This document shows, in pieces, positions 17,659-26,554 of a stretch of 64,000 bases of DNA. A program made the translations under genes and the position numbers. The notes under the pieces are model-generated. The model was not told where the DNA came from. It searched no databases and was given only the letters and a program-made list of their open reading frames with translations. How positions within the stretch are numbered: the first letter of the stretch is position 1; each line of letters opens with the position of its first letter. Source of the stretch: Deltaproteobacteria bacterium (lineage in GTDB: Bacteria > Myxococcota_A > Polyangia > Polyangiales > Polyangiaceae); contig JACRCQ010000036.1 in assembly GCA_016218915.1 (NCBI GenBank), positions 62,001 to 126,000 of the forward strand, given 5' to 3'.

Positions 17659-20600
17659 TTGAGGACAGAACAGCCCAGTGCACCGAGAGCGGCGCCCCCG
17701 CGCGCTTGGGGCCGCGTCTTGCGCTGGTTCGTCCGCCCGCCGACGGTCGGCGCTGCATGGCTGCTCGTGCTATCCGGCCTCGGGCTGCTGAGAACGCTCA
17801 CGGACGACTCGGTCCAGGGCGTGAGTGCGCCGAGCGTGCGCAGGCTGATCAAGACGCAGTTCGCGCGCGAGGTGATCCACGCCAGCGGGGTAGCGCTCGT
17901 GACCGCGCTGGTGATCGGGCTCGCGCTCGGGCTTTGCGTGCAGGAGCTCCTTCGGGTGCGCGACTGGCTTTCAGGACGGGCACGACGCACTGCCTACGAG
18001 CTCGCGTGGCCGGCGCTGGGCGTGATCGCGGTCGCCCATGGCCTGATTTGGCTGCGCGACCTGGCGACGTATCCACAGGCGTATGCTCCCGCGCTCTACG
18101 CGCACGGCGGCATGCGAGCGGCTCTCCAGACTGTGACGTGCGATTGGCTTGGCCCCCGAGGCGTGCTGGCTCTGGCCGTGGTGCTCTGGGCGGCCTGGTT
18201 TGCGCCAGCCTTTCGGCAGGCGTGGCGGGGACGTCGCCGCGCCGCGATCGCTGTGGCTGCATCCCTGCCGCTGGCGCCGCTCGCGCTGTCCCTGATTCCG
18301 ACCGCGTTCGAGCGCGCCACCACCCGGCACCTGCAGCCTGCGTCGCCGGACCGTCCCAATGTGCTGATCCTCGCTGCGGATTCGCTTCGCGCCGATCGAC
18401 TCGAGCCGCGCGTGGCTCCGAACCTCTCGGCCCTTGCCGGACACGGGGCCCGCTTTGACCGCGCCTACGTGACCCTTCCGCGCACCTTCCCATCCTGGGT
18501 CTCGATGCTGAGCGGACGCGACCCGCACCATCACGGAATCCGTCACATGTTTCCCCGGTGGGAGGCACGCAAGCGCGACGTGGGCGCGATCCCGGGCAGC
18601 TTCGGCGCGGCCGGGTTCCACACCGCTGTGGTCAGCGACTTCGCTGGCGACATCTTCGGCCGGATGGACCTCGGTTTTGCGCAGACACGCACCCCGACCT
18701 TCAACATCCGCGAGCTGGTTCGCGAGACCGTGGCGGGCGGGCAGGGCCCGCTGCTTCCGTTCCTGCGGACGCGATTCGCGTCGAGCGTGCTGCCGGTCCT
18801 GCGCGAGCTGCACGACACCACCGATCCGGACGTGGTCACGGCCGATGCGTTGGCTCAGATCGATCGAGCAGGGGGTCGTCCGTTCTTCGTGGTGGCGTTC
18901 TACTCCACCTCCCACTTCCCGTACGCCGCGCCAGCGCCTTTTGCGACGCGGTTCGTGGACCCCGCCTACCGTGGCCCCTATCGATACGGCAAGACCCCCG
19001 CGATCTTCGCGGAGCACGAGCCGACCCCAGAGGACGTGCAGGCGATCCGCGGCTTGTACGATGGTGCGGTGGCGGCTGTGGACCGCTCTGCGGCCGCGCT
19101 GCTGGAGGGGCTGCGCCGGCGCGGGCTCGACAAGAGCACCATCGTGGTGGTGACCGCGGATCACGGCGAGTCGCTCTACGAGCCCGGACGCGGGCAGGGG
19201 CATGGCGATCATCTCTTTGGCGACGAGGTGACGCACGTGCCTCTGGTGATCGTGGACCCGCGACGATCGCCTCCTGTGCGCAGCAACGATCTGGTGCGCT
19301 CGGTGGATCTGGCCCCTACGCTCTGCGAGCTTGCGGGCGTGCGGTGCGCGGACGGCATGGACGGCCGCTCGCTGGTGCCGCTCATGGAAGGAAAGGCGCT
19401 TCCAGCAAAGCCTGTGTTCGCAGAGACCGGGCTGTGGTTCACAAGGCAGATTCCAGACGTTCCACGGGAGCTGCGCATGCCTTGCCCGGAGCTGACCGAG
19501 GCGCTTGAGGTGGACATCGAGCACGACGGCGACGTGGTGACGCGCGACAGCTTCGAGCCGTGGCTGATCGCGTCCCGGCACCGGATGGTGCGCGATGAGC
19601 GGCACAAGCTGGTGTATGCGCCCACGCGGCAGGGCGCGCGCTGGATGCTCTTCGACACGCAGCTCGATCCGCAGGAGACGCGCGATCTGTCCTCAGAGCA
19701 TCCGGAGATCGTGACCCGGCTGCAAGGGCTGCTCTGGCCCTGGATGCTCGAGGATCCCCAGATGGCGCGCAGGGGCGATCTTCTGGTGACCCGTCCCCAC
19801 CGCAGCGACAAGCCAGCTCCCTCACAAGCGGATGCGACCCAGCGATCGCCTGGGGTTGCCATCCGGCTTGCGGAGCGCGTGGGGAGCGCTGTGGTCGACG
19901 CACCCAATCTCGCGAGCGTGGATGCCGGCCTCGATCACTGGCGAAGAATGCGATCACCGTGGATCCACGGGGCAGGAGATGCGGAGCGGGCCGTGCAGCA
20001 GATCGCGTTCGTGCGCTCAGGAGGCACGCACAAGCTCAAGCCCGCAGGGAACGGTCACACATGGGACCCAGACCCGCGGCTATGGAACATGAACGATGGC
20101 AGCTTCGATCAGCGCGAGGCGATTGTGGCTCCTCCACCAGCCTCGCTCCGATTCCCCGGAATGGTCGTTCCGACAGGAGCGACGTTCGAGTCTGCGGTTG
20201 CGGTGGTCGGGCCGAACGTGGGCGGTGTGGAGTTCGAGGTCGCGGTGAAGTCCGAGGGCGTGCGCGCCGTGGCAGGCAAGCGCACCCTCGGGCCAGGGGC
20301 CCACGGCAGCTTCGAGGACTGGCAAGTAGACTTGTCCGCCTGGGGAGGCAAGACCGTGGAGCTGGAGCTCGCCACGCGCGGGCCCCCAACGATGATCCAT
20401 CCGGCTGCGATCTGGGGCGCTCCGGTCGTGATCGCGCCAGCGGCCAGCGACTTCCCGTTCAACGTGCTGTACATCGTGGTCGACGCGCTCCGAGGCGACG
20501 CGGTTGCCTCGACGCACGACGAGGAGACGGACGCGAGGATGGCAGCGGCGAAGTACCCGCCGCTCGACGCGTTTCTGCCGAAGCTCCCAGAGGTGGCGCC

Positions 20601-22254
20601 GAACCTCGATGCGCTTGCGGCCAAGGGCGTGATCTTCTCCCAGGCCTACTCGGCCGCTACTTGGACGAGGCCGAGCACGGTCGCGATGATGGCAGGGATC
20701 CCGTCCGGGGAGCTCGGCCTGAGCGCCACGCCCCTGGTGCCCGCGGTCGCGGATCTGCAACGACTGTACGCACGTCGGCCGCCATTCCTCCCGTTGCTGC
20801 TGCGCCCGCACGGCGTGTGGACGCGCGCCGTCGTGAACAACTACTACATGGTTGGCTATGCGGGAGTCGGGGTCGACATGGGATTCGACTCCCTGGTGGA
20901 TCATCGCTACGGAACCGAGGACACGGCCGAGATCCTGAAGGACGCGACGCGCGAGCTGGAGCAGGCCGCGCACCGTCGCTTCTTCCTGTTCGTGAACTTC
21001 GTGTCGCCGCACGGCCCCTACGAGCCACCGCCGAGCGCGCTGGAGGCGATTCCCAAGCCGCCCCGCGCGCCGCAGCATGAAGTCGTGCGCCAGTATCTCG
21101 CCGAGATCCACAAGGACGACGCCGCGATCGGGGCGCTCGTGGCGCGCGTGCGCGACCTCGGCCTCGCCAATGACACCTTGATCGTGGTGACCGCGGATCA
21201 TGGAGAGACACTCAGCCGATCGCATACTGCCATTCCGTTCGGCGTGGCTGCGGAGCCTGACACGAGCGGACGCTTCCAGCACCTTCTGACGCTCTACGAC
21301 GAGACCGCGCACGTGCCGCTGCTCCTGGTGTTGCCTGGAAAGCTCCCGGCGGGGATGCAGGTTCGCGACCCGGTTTCGAACACCGATGTGGTCGCTACCC
21401 TCTTCGAGCTTGCGGGAATGCACAAGCCCGCCAATGTCCGCGGTGAGTCGCTCCTTGCCCTCGTGCGCGGAGCGCGCGCGCCCGAGCGTCCTGTCTTCGT
21501 GGAAGGGCGCGGCGGGCATTCGCTTCGCGTCGGACGCTGGCGACTCATCGTGCGCGATCCAGGACATACCCGCGTGCGGATCCACGGCGTGTTCGTGGAG
21601 CAGCCGGTGGAGCTGTACGATCTGGAGACCGATCCGGGCGAGCGAGTCGAGGTGTCCCAGCAGCATCCGGAGATCGTAGAGCGGCTTCTGGCGCTGGATC
21701 GGGCTAGGCAGTCGTCCTCTGCAGCTGCGCAGACCAGCGGTGCTGACACGCACCCGGCGCTGCGCCTTCGCTTCGTCGGAGCGGGGGCGCGCCATCGGGT
21801 GAGCGGACGCATCGGGGTGCGCAAGGCAGGCAGCGACGCGAGGCTGACGGCCGCGGCGGTCGGGCTCAAGCCCGAGGCGATTCGGCAGTCTCGCGAAGGC
21901 GTCGAGCTCGACTTCGAGACAATGCCCGATGCCGTGGTGGGAGTCGATCTGCAAGTGGAGCCGTCCGATGCCGACGTGACCTGGGAGCTGCGCCTGGACG
22001 GAGGGCCCTGGCCTGCAGAGCGAGTATATGCAGGGGCGCTGGGCATTGCGATGCGCGAGCTTCTGGCAGGAGTGGTGGGGGATGGGGGACGGGCCGCGGT
22101 GTCGGCCGAGGGAATGCCGTGGATTGATCCTGGCAGCGAGGTCGGTCTGTTCGTGGCGCGCGACGCATCGGGGCAGGCGCTCGAGGGGGGCGGAAGCGAC
22201 GACGCGAAGCGGGAGGCGATGGGGCTGATGCGAGCGTGGGGATATGTGCGCTAG
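17659..22254 (+). CDS. Membrane protein with two tandem sulfatase-like (alkaline-phosphatase-fold) domains
   Basis: A 1,531-residue protein. About five hydrophobic segments fill the first 220 residues (for example GAAWLLVLSGLGLL and VTALVIGLALGLCV). Two complete sulfatase-fold domains follow, near residues 230-600 and 935-1350. Each has an N-terminal metal site (NVLILAADSLRADRL; NVLYIVVDALRGDAV), a nucleophile loop (RTFPSWVSMLSG; WTRPSTVAMMAG) and a late metal site (VVTADHGESLY; VVTADHGETLS). Both nucleophile positions are Thr, not the Cys/Ser that becomes formylglycine in real sulfatases, so LtaS/EptA-like phosphotransferase or phosphodiesterase chemistry is more likely. The stretch between the domains and the last 180 residues are beta-rich and may bind ligand. 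The start is a TTG, with no upstream ATG in frame; an internal start is possible. Confidence 0.85.
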   Translation: MRTEQPSAPRAAPPRAWGRVLRWFVRPPTVGAAWLLVLSGLGLLRTLTDDSVQGVSAPSVRRLIKTQFAREVIHASGVALVTALVIGLALGLCVQELLRVRDWLSGRARRTAYELAWPALGVIAVAHGLIWLRDLATYPQAYAPALYAHGGMRAALQTVTCDWLGPRGVLALAVVLWAAWFAPAFRQAWRGRRRAAIAVAASLPLAPLALSLIPTAFERATTRHLQPASPDRPNVLILAADSLRADRLEPRVAPNLSALAGHGARFDRAYVTLPRTFPSWVSMLSGRDPHHHGIRHMFPRWEARKRDVGAIPGSFGAAGFHTAVVSDFAGDIFGRMDLGFAQTRTPTFNIRELVRETVAGGQGPLLPFLRTRFASSVLPVLRELHDTTDPDVVTADALAQIDRAGGRPFFVVAFYSTSHFPYAAPAPFATRFVDPAYRGPYRYGKTPAIFAEHEPTPEDVQAIRGLYDGAVAAVDRSAAALLEGLRRRGLDKSTIVVVTADHGESLYEPGRGQGHGDHLFGDEVTHVPLVIVDPRRSPPVRSNDLVRSVDLAPTLCELAGVRCADGMDGRSLVPLMEGKALPAKPVFAETGLWFTRQIPDVPRELRMPCPELTEALEVDIEHDGDVVTRDSFEPWLIASRHRMVRDERHKLVYAPTRQGARWMLFDTQLDPQETRDLSSEHPEIVTRLQGLLWPWMLEDPQMARRGDLLVTRPHRSDKPAPSQADATQRSPGVAIRLAERVGSAVVDAPNLASVDAGLDHWRRMRSPWIHGAGDAERAVQQIAFVRSGGTHKLKPAGNGHTWDPDPRLWNMNDGSFDQREAIVAPPPASLRFPGMVVPTGATFESAVAVVGPNVGGVEFEVAVKSEGVRAVAGKRTLGPGAHGSFEDWQVDLSAWGGKTVELELATRGPPTMIHPAAIWGAPVVIAPAASDFPFNVLYIVVDALRGDAVASTHDEETDARMAAAKYPPLDAFLPKLPEVAPNLDALAAKGVIFSQAYSAATWTRPSTVAMMAGIPSGELGLSATPLVPAVADLQRLYARRPPFLPLLLRPHGVWTRAVVNNYYMVGYAGVGVDMGFDSLVDHRYGTEDTAEILKDATRELEQAAHRRFFLFVNFVSPHGPYEPPPSALEAIPKPPRAPQHEVVRQYLAEIHKDDAAIGALVARVRDLGLANDTLIVVTADHGETLSRSHTAIPFGVAAEPDTSGRFQHLLTLYDETAHVPLLLVLPGKLPAGMQVRDPVSNTDVVATLFELAGMHKPANVRGESLLALVRGARAPERPVFVEGRGGHSLRVGRWRLIVRDPGHTRVRIHGVFVEQPVELYDLETDPGERVEVSQQHPEIVERLLALDRARQSSSAAAQTSGADTHPALRLRFVGAGARHRVSGRIGVRKAGSDARLTAAAVGLKPEAIRQSREGVELDFETMPDAVVGVDLQVEPSDADVTWELRLDGGPWPAERVYAGALGIAMRELLAGVVGDGGRAAVSAEGMPWIDPGSEVGLFVARDASGQALEGGGSDDAKREAMGLMRAWGYVR

Positions 22255-22267
22255 GTACGACCCGGAG

Positions 22268-22280
22268 AACTAGGAACTAG
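22268..22280 (+). repeat. Single copy of the 13-base end sequence of the 23781 element
   Basis: The 13 bases AACTAGGAACTAG, 13 bases after the stop of the double-sulfatase gene, are identical to the left end of the inverted-repeat element at 23781. What follows (CAAC, then GAAC/GAAT-rich sequence to about 22315) is loosely similar as well. It may be a solo end or a decayed copy. Confidence 0.5.
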
Positions 22281-22448
22281 CAACAGCAACACGGAACGAG
22301 AACGTGGAATGGCTACATGGGCTTCCGGGCTCTGCGGCGAGCCGCAGCGCTCCAGCCATTTTTAAGCCAGCTGCTGTCGGGCGCTCCTGAAGTTAATCTC
22401 CACAGGGTGTCCGAAGTCGGATACATTTGGCCCATAATGGGGTGCCAC

Positions 22449-23777
22449 ATGAAAAGACTGACTTGTCTGAGCTTGTCCCTGCGCGCGACCCTCTTGCTGG
22501 CTGTTGGAGGGGTCATGGTGCTTGCTGCTGCCAGCTGCTCCGATGACTCGGGTGCGGGCGCTGCCGGGAGCACGAACGATGGCGGAAGTACAGGTGGTAC
22601 CTCGAACGGAGGAGGAGGGACAGGCGGCGCCGCCAACGGCGGTACTGCGAACGGCGGCACGTCGAACGGCGGAACAGCGAACGGCGGCACCGCGAACGGC
22701 GGAACAGCGAACGGTGGCAGTGCGACCGGTGGCAGTGGCGGAACGGTGGAGGTGCCGAATCCTCTCACGAATCCGACCGATGGGCCTCCAGCGGGCAACC
22801 AGAATCCGGAAGCCACTTGCTCGGTCCCTGCGGAAGCCGGGCTTGCCAACGTCTCGACACCGAAGACCGTGGTTGGAACCGGGACCGCTGCGAGCTGCAC
22901 GAGCGCGGCGGTGGTCGATGCCGTGGCTCAGGGCGGGGTGATCACGTTCAACTGCGGCGCTGATCCGGTCACGATCATGATGGAGCAGACCGCAAAGATC
23001 TTCAACGACAAGGGGCCGGAGATCGTGATCGACGGTGGCGGGCTGGTCACGCTCAGCGGCATGGGGGCGCGACGCATCCTGTACATGAACACCTGCGACG
23101 AGAACCAGGTGTGGACCACGAGCCATTGCCAGGACCAGGATCATCCGAGGCTGACGATCCAGAACATCACGTTCGTGGATGGGAACTCGAAGAGCGAAAC
23201 GGAGTACGACGGCGGAGGGGCGGTGTGGATTCGCGGCGGGCGCGTGAGGCTGGTCAACACGCGGTTCTTCAACAACATCTGCGCGAGCGAGGGGCCGGAC
23301 GTCGGGGGCGCGGCGCTGCGCGTGTTCAGCCAGTCCGCGGGCCTGCCGGTCTATGTCGTCAACACTACGTTCGGCGGCAAGGATGGCGGGTACGGTGGAA
23401 TCGGCTCCAACGGCGGCGGAATCAGCAGCATTGGCGTTTCGTGGACGATCATCAACAGCCTGTTCTCGTACAACAAGGCTATCGGCAACGGTGGCAATCC
23501 CGCGGATCCGGGCACGCCCGGCGGCGGCAGCGGCGGCGCGATCTACAACGACGGCAACGAGATGACGCTGTCGATCTGCGGTACGCGCATCGAATACAAC
23601 GAGGTCAACGCCTACGGCAGCGCGATCTTCTTCGTGAGCAACAACCACACGGGCGACATCCGGATCGACAAGTCGGTGATCACGAACAACAAGGGCGGCT
23701 CGTGGTACCCGAAGTACCCGCAGATCTCGGCGCATGACGATACGCCCATCGTGGTCACGGATTCCACGATACAGTGA
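22449..23777 (+). CDS. Right-handed beta-helix lipoprotein with Asn-Gly-Gly-Thr repeat linker
   Basis: A 442-residue lipoprotein. The signal MKRLTCLSLSLRATLLL ends at the lipobox AAASC. A linker built from repeated G-G-T-A-N-G units (about residues 55-100) leads into the mature domain. That domain has the look of a parallel beta-helix (Pbl/POMP-like): repeated short strands with Asn ladders and small turns, such as LTIQNITFVDGNS, VRLVNTRFFNNI, VYVVNTTFGG, WTIINSLFSYN and IRIDKSVITNN. Predicted to be a surface protein binding or cleaving polysaccharide; no catalytic residues can be assigned. The frame is open for 44 codons before the ATG at 22449, which is chosen because the signal peptide starts there. 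Two perfect 5-bp dyads lie at 22410-22421 and 22431-22441. Confidence 0.82.
   Translation: MKRLTCLSLSLRATLLLAVGGVMVLAAASCSDDSGAGAAGSTNDGGSTGGTSNGGGGTGGAANGGTANGGTSNGGTANGGTANGGTANGGSATGGSGGTVEVPNPLTNPTDGPPAGNQNPEATCSVPAEAGLANVSTPKTVVGTGTAASCTSAAVVDAVAQGGVITFNCGADPVTIMMEQTAKIFNDKGPEIVIDGGGLVTLSGMGARRILYMNTCDENQVWTTSHCQDQDHPRLTIQNITFVDGNSKSETEYDGGGAVWIRGGRVRLVNTRFFNNICASEGPDVGGAALRVFSQSAGLPVYVVNTTFGGKDGGYGGIGSNGGGISSIGVSWTIINSLFSYNKAIGNGGNPADPGTPGGGSGGAIYNDGNEMTLSICGTRIEYNEVNAYGSAIFFVSNNHTGDIRIDKSVITNNKGGSWYPKYPQISAHDDTPIVVTDSTIQ
22608..22746 (+). repeat. In-frame tandem repeat coding GGTANGG-type linker
   Basis: About nine imperfect copies of a 15-18 base unit built around AACGGCGGCAC or AACGGCGGAAC. 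The unit preserves the reading frame and encodes the glycine/asparagine linker of the beta-helix lipoprotein. The high identity between copies implies recent slippage, so its length should vary between strains. Confidence 0.75.
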
Positions 23778-23780
23778 AGA

Positions 23781-24191
23781 AACTAGGAACTAGGAACATC
23801 AACAGAGAATGGGAATTGAGAATGGGAGGCCCATTCCCCTGAGCCATCTTCCCCTGAGCCATCCCCTCATTTCATCCCGAAGAACGGGCTGAAGAACGAA
23901 TGCTCGCGCGATGCGGTCGAACGCGGACATTGGCGTGCAGCTGGCCTCCGAACAGCTCGATCATGATGCGACGAATATGCGCCAGGTTGAGGTTGTTGCG
24001 GACCGAAATCGCGCGTGGAACCAGGCGTCGAACCAAGGGAAGCGGATTCATTTTTGTGCGCCGCCAACACCCGACGAGACCGATGGATTCCCGGTTTGGA
24101 GATATTTGTCGCCAAGCGCTGCAAAAATCGAGGGGATCGCTCAGCCCATTCCCCTATTCTGAATCCGCATTCATGTTCCTAATTCCTAGTT
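23781..24191. mobile_element. 411-bp element bounded by 19-bp inverted repeats (MITE-like)
   Basis: The left end AACTAGGAACTAGGAACAT (23781-23799) and the reverse complement of the right end (24173-24191) differ at one position in 19. Weaker similarity (GAATG, GGGAATGGG-type blocks) continues inward on both sides. The interior is less GC-rich than the surroundings, has no full-length transposase, and carries one short open frame on the minus strand. The left end begins three bases after the stop of the beta-helix gene. The right end overlaps the last codons and stop of the caspase-like gene. No target-site duplication was established. It could be a non-autonomous transposable element or an intergenic palindromic repeat family. 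Confidence 0.5.
23872..24051 (-). other. Short open frame inside the inverted-repeat element
   Basis: A 59-codon minus-strand frame (begins MNPLPLVRRLVPR; contains NNLNLAHIRRIMIELFGG). Sequence just before the ATG stays open and reads SIGLVGCWRRTK, so this may be a piece of a longer lost gene. The middle looks more protein-like than the competing frames on the plus strand, but there is no ribosome site and no known domain. It is most likely a fragment carried by the element, or chance. Confidence 0.25.
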
Positions 24192-25573
24192 GTCCCTGAG
24201 GCAAGAACGAGCCCCTTGCCGTCGCCGAGCCCGGCTCCGAGCAGGAGCACCGGCTGCTGCTCCCGATTCGCCTGACGCGCCTCTGTCACCACCCGCGGCG
24301 TCACCCAGCTGCGGAGCTCTTCGAGCGAGATCTTGCCGTCGCGGTCCAGGTCCGCCTCGCCTGTGGACAGCCCTTGGGCCACGTACCGGGAGAACAACCC
24401 TTGCTGGCCATCCGCGGAAGCGCCTGCGATTTGGTCGCCTGCGGCACTGGCAAATACCGCGATGCGCGCGGGTGCTGCCGGCTGCTCGACCCGCACCAGG
24501 GGCCGTGCCCCAGCAGGCAGTACGGATCGTCCTCCTGCACCGGAGAAGCATGCATCCACCAGGGCGATGACCTCCCGAGCGCGCGTCTGCTCGAGCAGCT
24601 TGATCGCCCTTGCCAGGGGAAATCCCGTGGACGGCAGAGCCGATGGGTCCCCATCGTACGGCAGCAGGTACGGAGTCCCGCTCGCGCCATCGGGCGAGCC
24701 GTGGCCGCTGTAGAAGAAGACCACTCGGCCCCCTTCCGGCACCTGCGCCTTCAACCATGCAAGGTGCTTTTCGAGATCAGAATGAGATGCGCGATCATCG
24801 AGCGCAATCCGCATGTGCTCCGGGCTGACTCCCAGGGTACGCTGGGCGATCTGCGCAAACCGCTCTGCATCTGCCCGGGCGCCCGTGGCAGCGACGACCT
24901 CACGGTAGCGCTCAATGCCCACGATCAGCGCCCAGGTCTTGGGCTGCGCGTCACCGGCGACCGCTGCCACGGCCGGAGGCGGCGCAGATACCGTCGTTGC
25001 GGGACCAGCTCCCGCAGGCGTGCGCCGTCCTGTCCCGGCTGAAGCCACGATGCGGGGCGAATCCACCATGTCGTTGACCAGGGGCGTCACTGCACCTTCT
25101 GCGGCGAACGAGGCGATGAGCTCACCCTGGCGTGTGACAGCGCGCACCGAGGTGCGCAGCTTCCAGGCGCTGGTATCACAATGGAAGACCATCTCGACGC
25201 GGGGTTGAAGCTCCAGGTCCCAGTCGGCGCGCTCCGAATGGATCACCTTGAACCCGGCTTTCACCAGGGCCTTGTCGAGTTGATCGCCCACGAGGTCGAC
25301 GACCTTGGGGCTCAGCGGCGTATCCAGCTTTGGCGAAGGGCCTGCAGGGCAGGTCTTGTCATCAAGGACCGGAGGCAGGGATTCGGTTCTCACGAGCGAC
25401 ACGCGAATCTCGCCGGTTGCTGCGGGGAGGCTCTTGGACGGAGGCTCTGGGGGTTTGGGAGCGGGTCGGCTTTCAGCAAGCGTAGTGCGCTCAGCCTGGG
25501 CCGAGGGTTGGGGCGGTGCAGCGCACGCGCAGGGAAGACAGAGCAGGAGAGGCAGGCGGCAGGCGAGACGCAT
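24179..25573 (-). CDS. Caspase-family (C14) lipoprotein peptidase with EF-hand-like loop
   Basis: A 464-residue secreted protein. The signal peptide MRLACRLPLLLCLPCACA has lipobox-like cysteines; a proline-rich linker follows. Residues 52-170 are a beta-rich unknown domain. The caspase/metacaspase p20 core runs from about 212 (TWALIVGIERYREV) and has the catalytic dyad His291 (FFYSGHGSP) and Cys342 (ALVDACFSGAGG). An EF-hand-like loop (DLDRDGKISLEEL) follows, suggesting calcium dependence as in metacaspases. The family prefers basic (Arg/Lys) or acidic P1 residues; which applies here cannot be told. The last codons (Thr-Thr-Arg-Asn-stop) lie in the inverted-repeat end of the neighbouring element, so the original C-terminus may have been longer. 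ATG 25573 is chosen for its GAAGAGGG ribosome site. Confidence 0.9.
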   Translation of the reverse strand: MRLACRLPLLLCLPCACAAPPQPSAQAERTTLAESRPAPKPPEPPSKSLPAATGEIRVSLVRTESLPPVLDDKTCPAGPSPKLDTPLSPKVVDLVGDQLDKALVKAGFKVIHSERADWDLELQPRVEMVFHCDTSAWKLRTSVRAVTRQGELIASFAAEGAVTPLVNDMVDSPRIVASAGTGRRTPAGAGPATTVSAPPPAVAAVAGDAQPKTWALIVGIERYREVVAATGARADAERFAQIAQRTLGVSPEHMRIALDDRASHSDLEKHLAWLKAQVPEGGRVVFFYSGHGSPDGASGTPYLLPYDGDPSALPSTGFPLARAIKLLEQTRAREVIALVDACFSGAGGRSVLPAGARPLVRVEQPAAPARIAVFASAAGDQIAGASADGQQGLFSRYVAQGLSTGEADLDRDGKISLEELRSWVTPRVVTEARQANREQQPVLLLGAGLGDGKGLVLASGTTRN

Positions 25574-25654
25574 GGCGATACCCTCTTCGAATTCGAGGTC
25601 TACCGCAAGAAGAAGTGGCAGGAAATCCGGCAATGGTCCTAGTACTCCAAGGGT

Positions 25655-26554
25655 CTACCTTTCAGGGGCAGAGTATTTCACAGGGAGATGGGAGATCGGG
25701 AGGGTCGGATTTGGCTCTCGCGGATCGAGCTGGGCTTGCGGGACAGCCGGCTTTCGCAACGGACGACGCAGCCGGAAGCGCTCCACGATCTTGCCACGCT
25801 CGCGCGCTTCGATCGACAGCGGTTTGGACAGAGGCGCCTTGGACGTAGTGGTCTGCGTCACGATGGCATCGTCCACGACCAGAGCCACACCGTTGGTCTG
25901 AACGTAGAACGCTGCCGAGCGCACGGTCTTGGGCACCTGCATCGTGCCGTGAAGCAGACACCATCCTGCGCTGTCCGGCTCCGGCGCATCGGATGCCAGA
26001 TACGTTCCCGTATCCGAGGTGCCTGTCGCCACGTACATCGCCACCGTGGGACCGTCGCACAGCTTGTCCTCTGGTTTCACCCGAATCGATGCTTCCACGG
26101 TCGAGCCAGGGGGAACCGATACCGTGAAGTTCGCAAGAATCACGCCGTCCGGCACACGAGCGCAGTATACACCCGAGTAGCATTGCCCTCCGGTGTCGTA
26201 GGACAGGGGCGCCAGCTCCTGGCCCTTGATGGCCATCCACGCCGGAACGATGCTGCTCGCAGGGGAGAACTCGATGTCCCCATCCAGGATCAGGTTCGGC
26301 TCTGCGGCCAGATCCCCGAACGGACTTCGCGTCTGCACGGTCCTGATCGGGGTCGGCGCTCCTGCCGCCCCTGCGCTACCGGCCGCGCCGCCTGCCGCGC
26401 CCCCAGCTCCTGCCGTGCCAGCAGCGCCACCGAGCGACGAGCCGCCGCTGCCCCCTGACGACGTCCCGCCTGCAGCACTGGATATCGGCTCGGTCGTGCT
26501 CTCACCGCAACCCACCACCAGCGCCACGGCGAGGAATAGGAATACGCGTTTCAT
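25655..26554 (-). CDS. Lipoprotein with Gly/Ala linker and beta-sandwich-like domain
   Basis: A 299-residue lipoprotein: MKRVFLFLAVALVVGC signal and lipobox, then a GGSSLGGAAGTAGAGG linker (to about residue 65). The mature domain (LILDGDIEFSPASSIVPAW..., ending near residue 235) looks like a carbohydrate-binding or jelly-roll module, and the tail is basic and proline-containing. No catalytic motif is seen. Its ATG shares a base with the TGA stop of the upstream S41-type peptidase gene (TGATG), so the two are translationally coupled and probably work in the same compartment. Confidence 0.82.
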   Translation of the reverse strand: MKRVFLFLAVALVVGCGESTTEPISSAAGGTSSGGSGGSSLGGAAGTAGAGGAAGGAAGSAGAAGAPTPIRTVQTRSPFGDLAAEPNLILDGDIEFSPASSIVPAWMAIKGQELAPLSYDTGGQCYSGVYCARVPDGVILANFTVSVPPGSTVEASIRVKPEDKLCDGPTVAMYVATGTSDTGTYLASDAPEPDSAGWCLLHGTMQVPKTVRSAAFYVQTNGVALVVDDAIVTQTTTSKAPLSKPLSIEARERGKIVERFRLRRPLRKPAVPQAQLDPREPNPTLPISHLPVKYSAPER

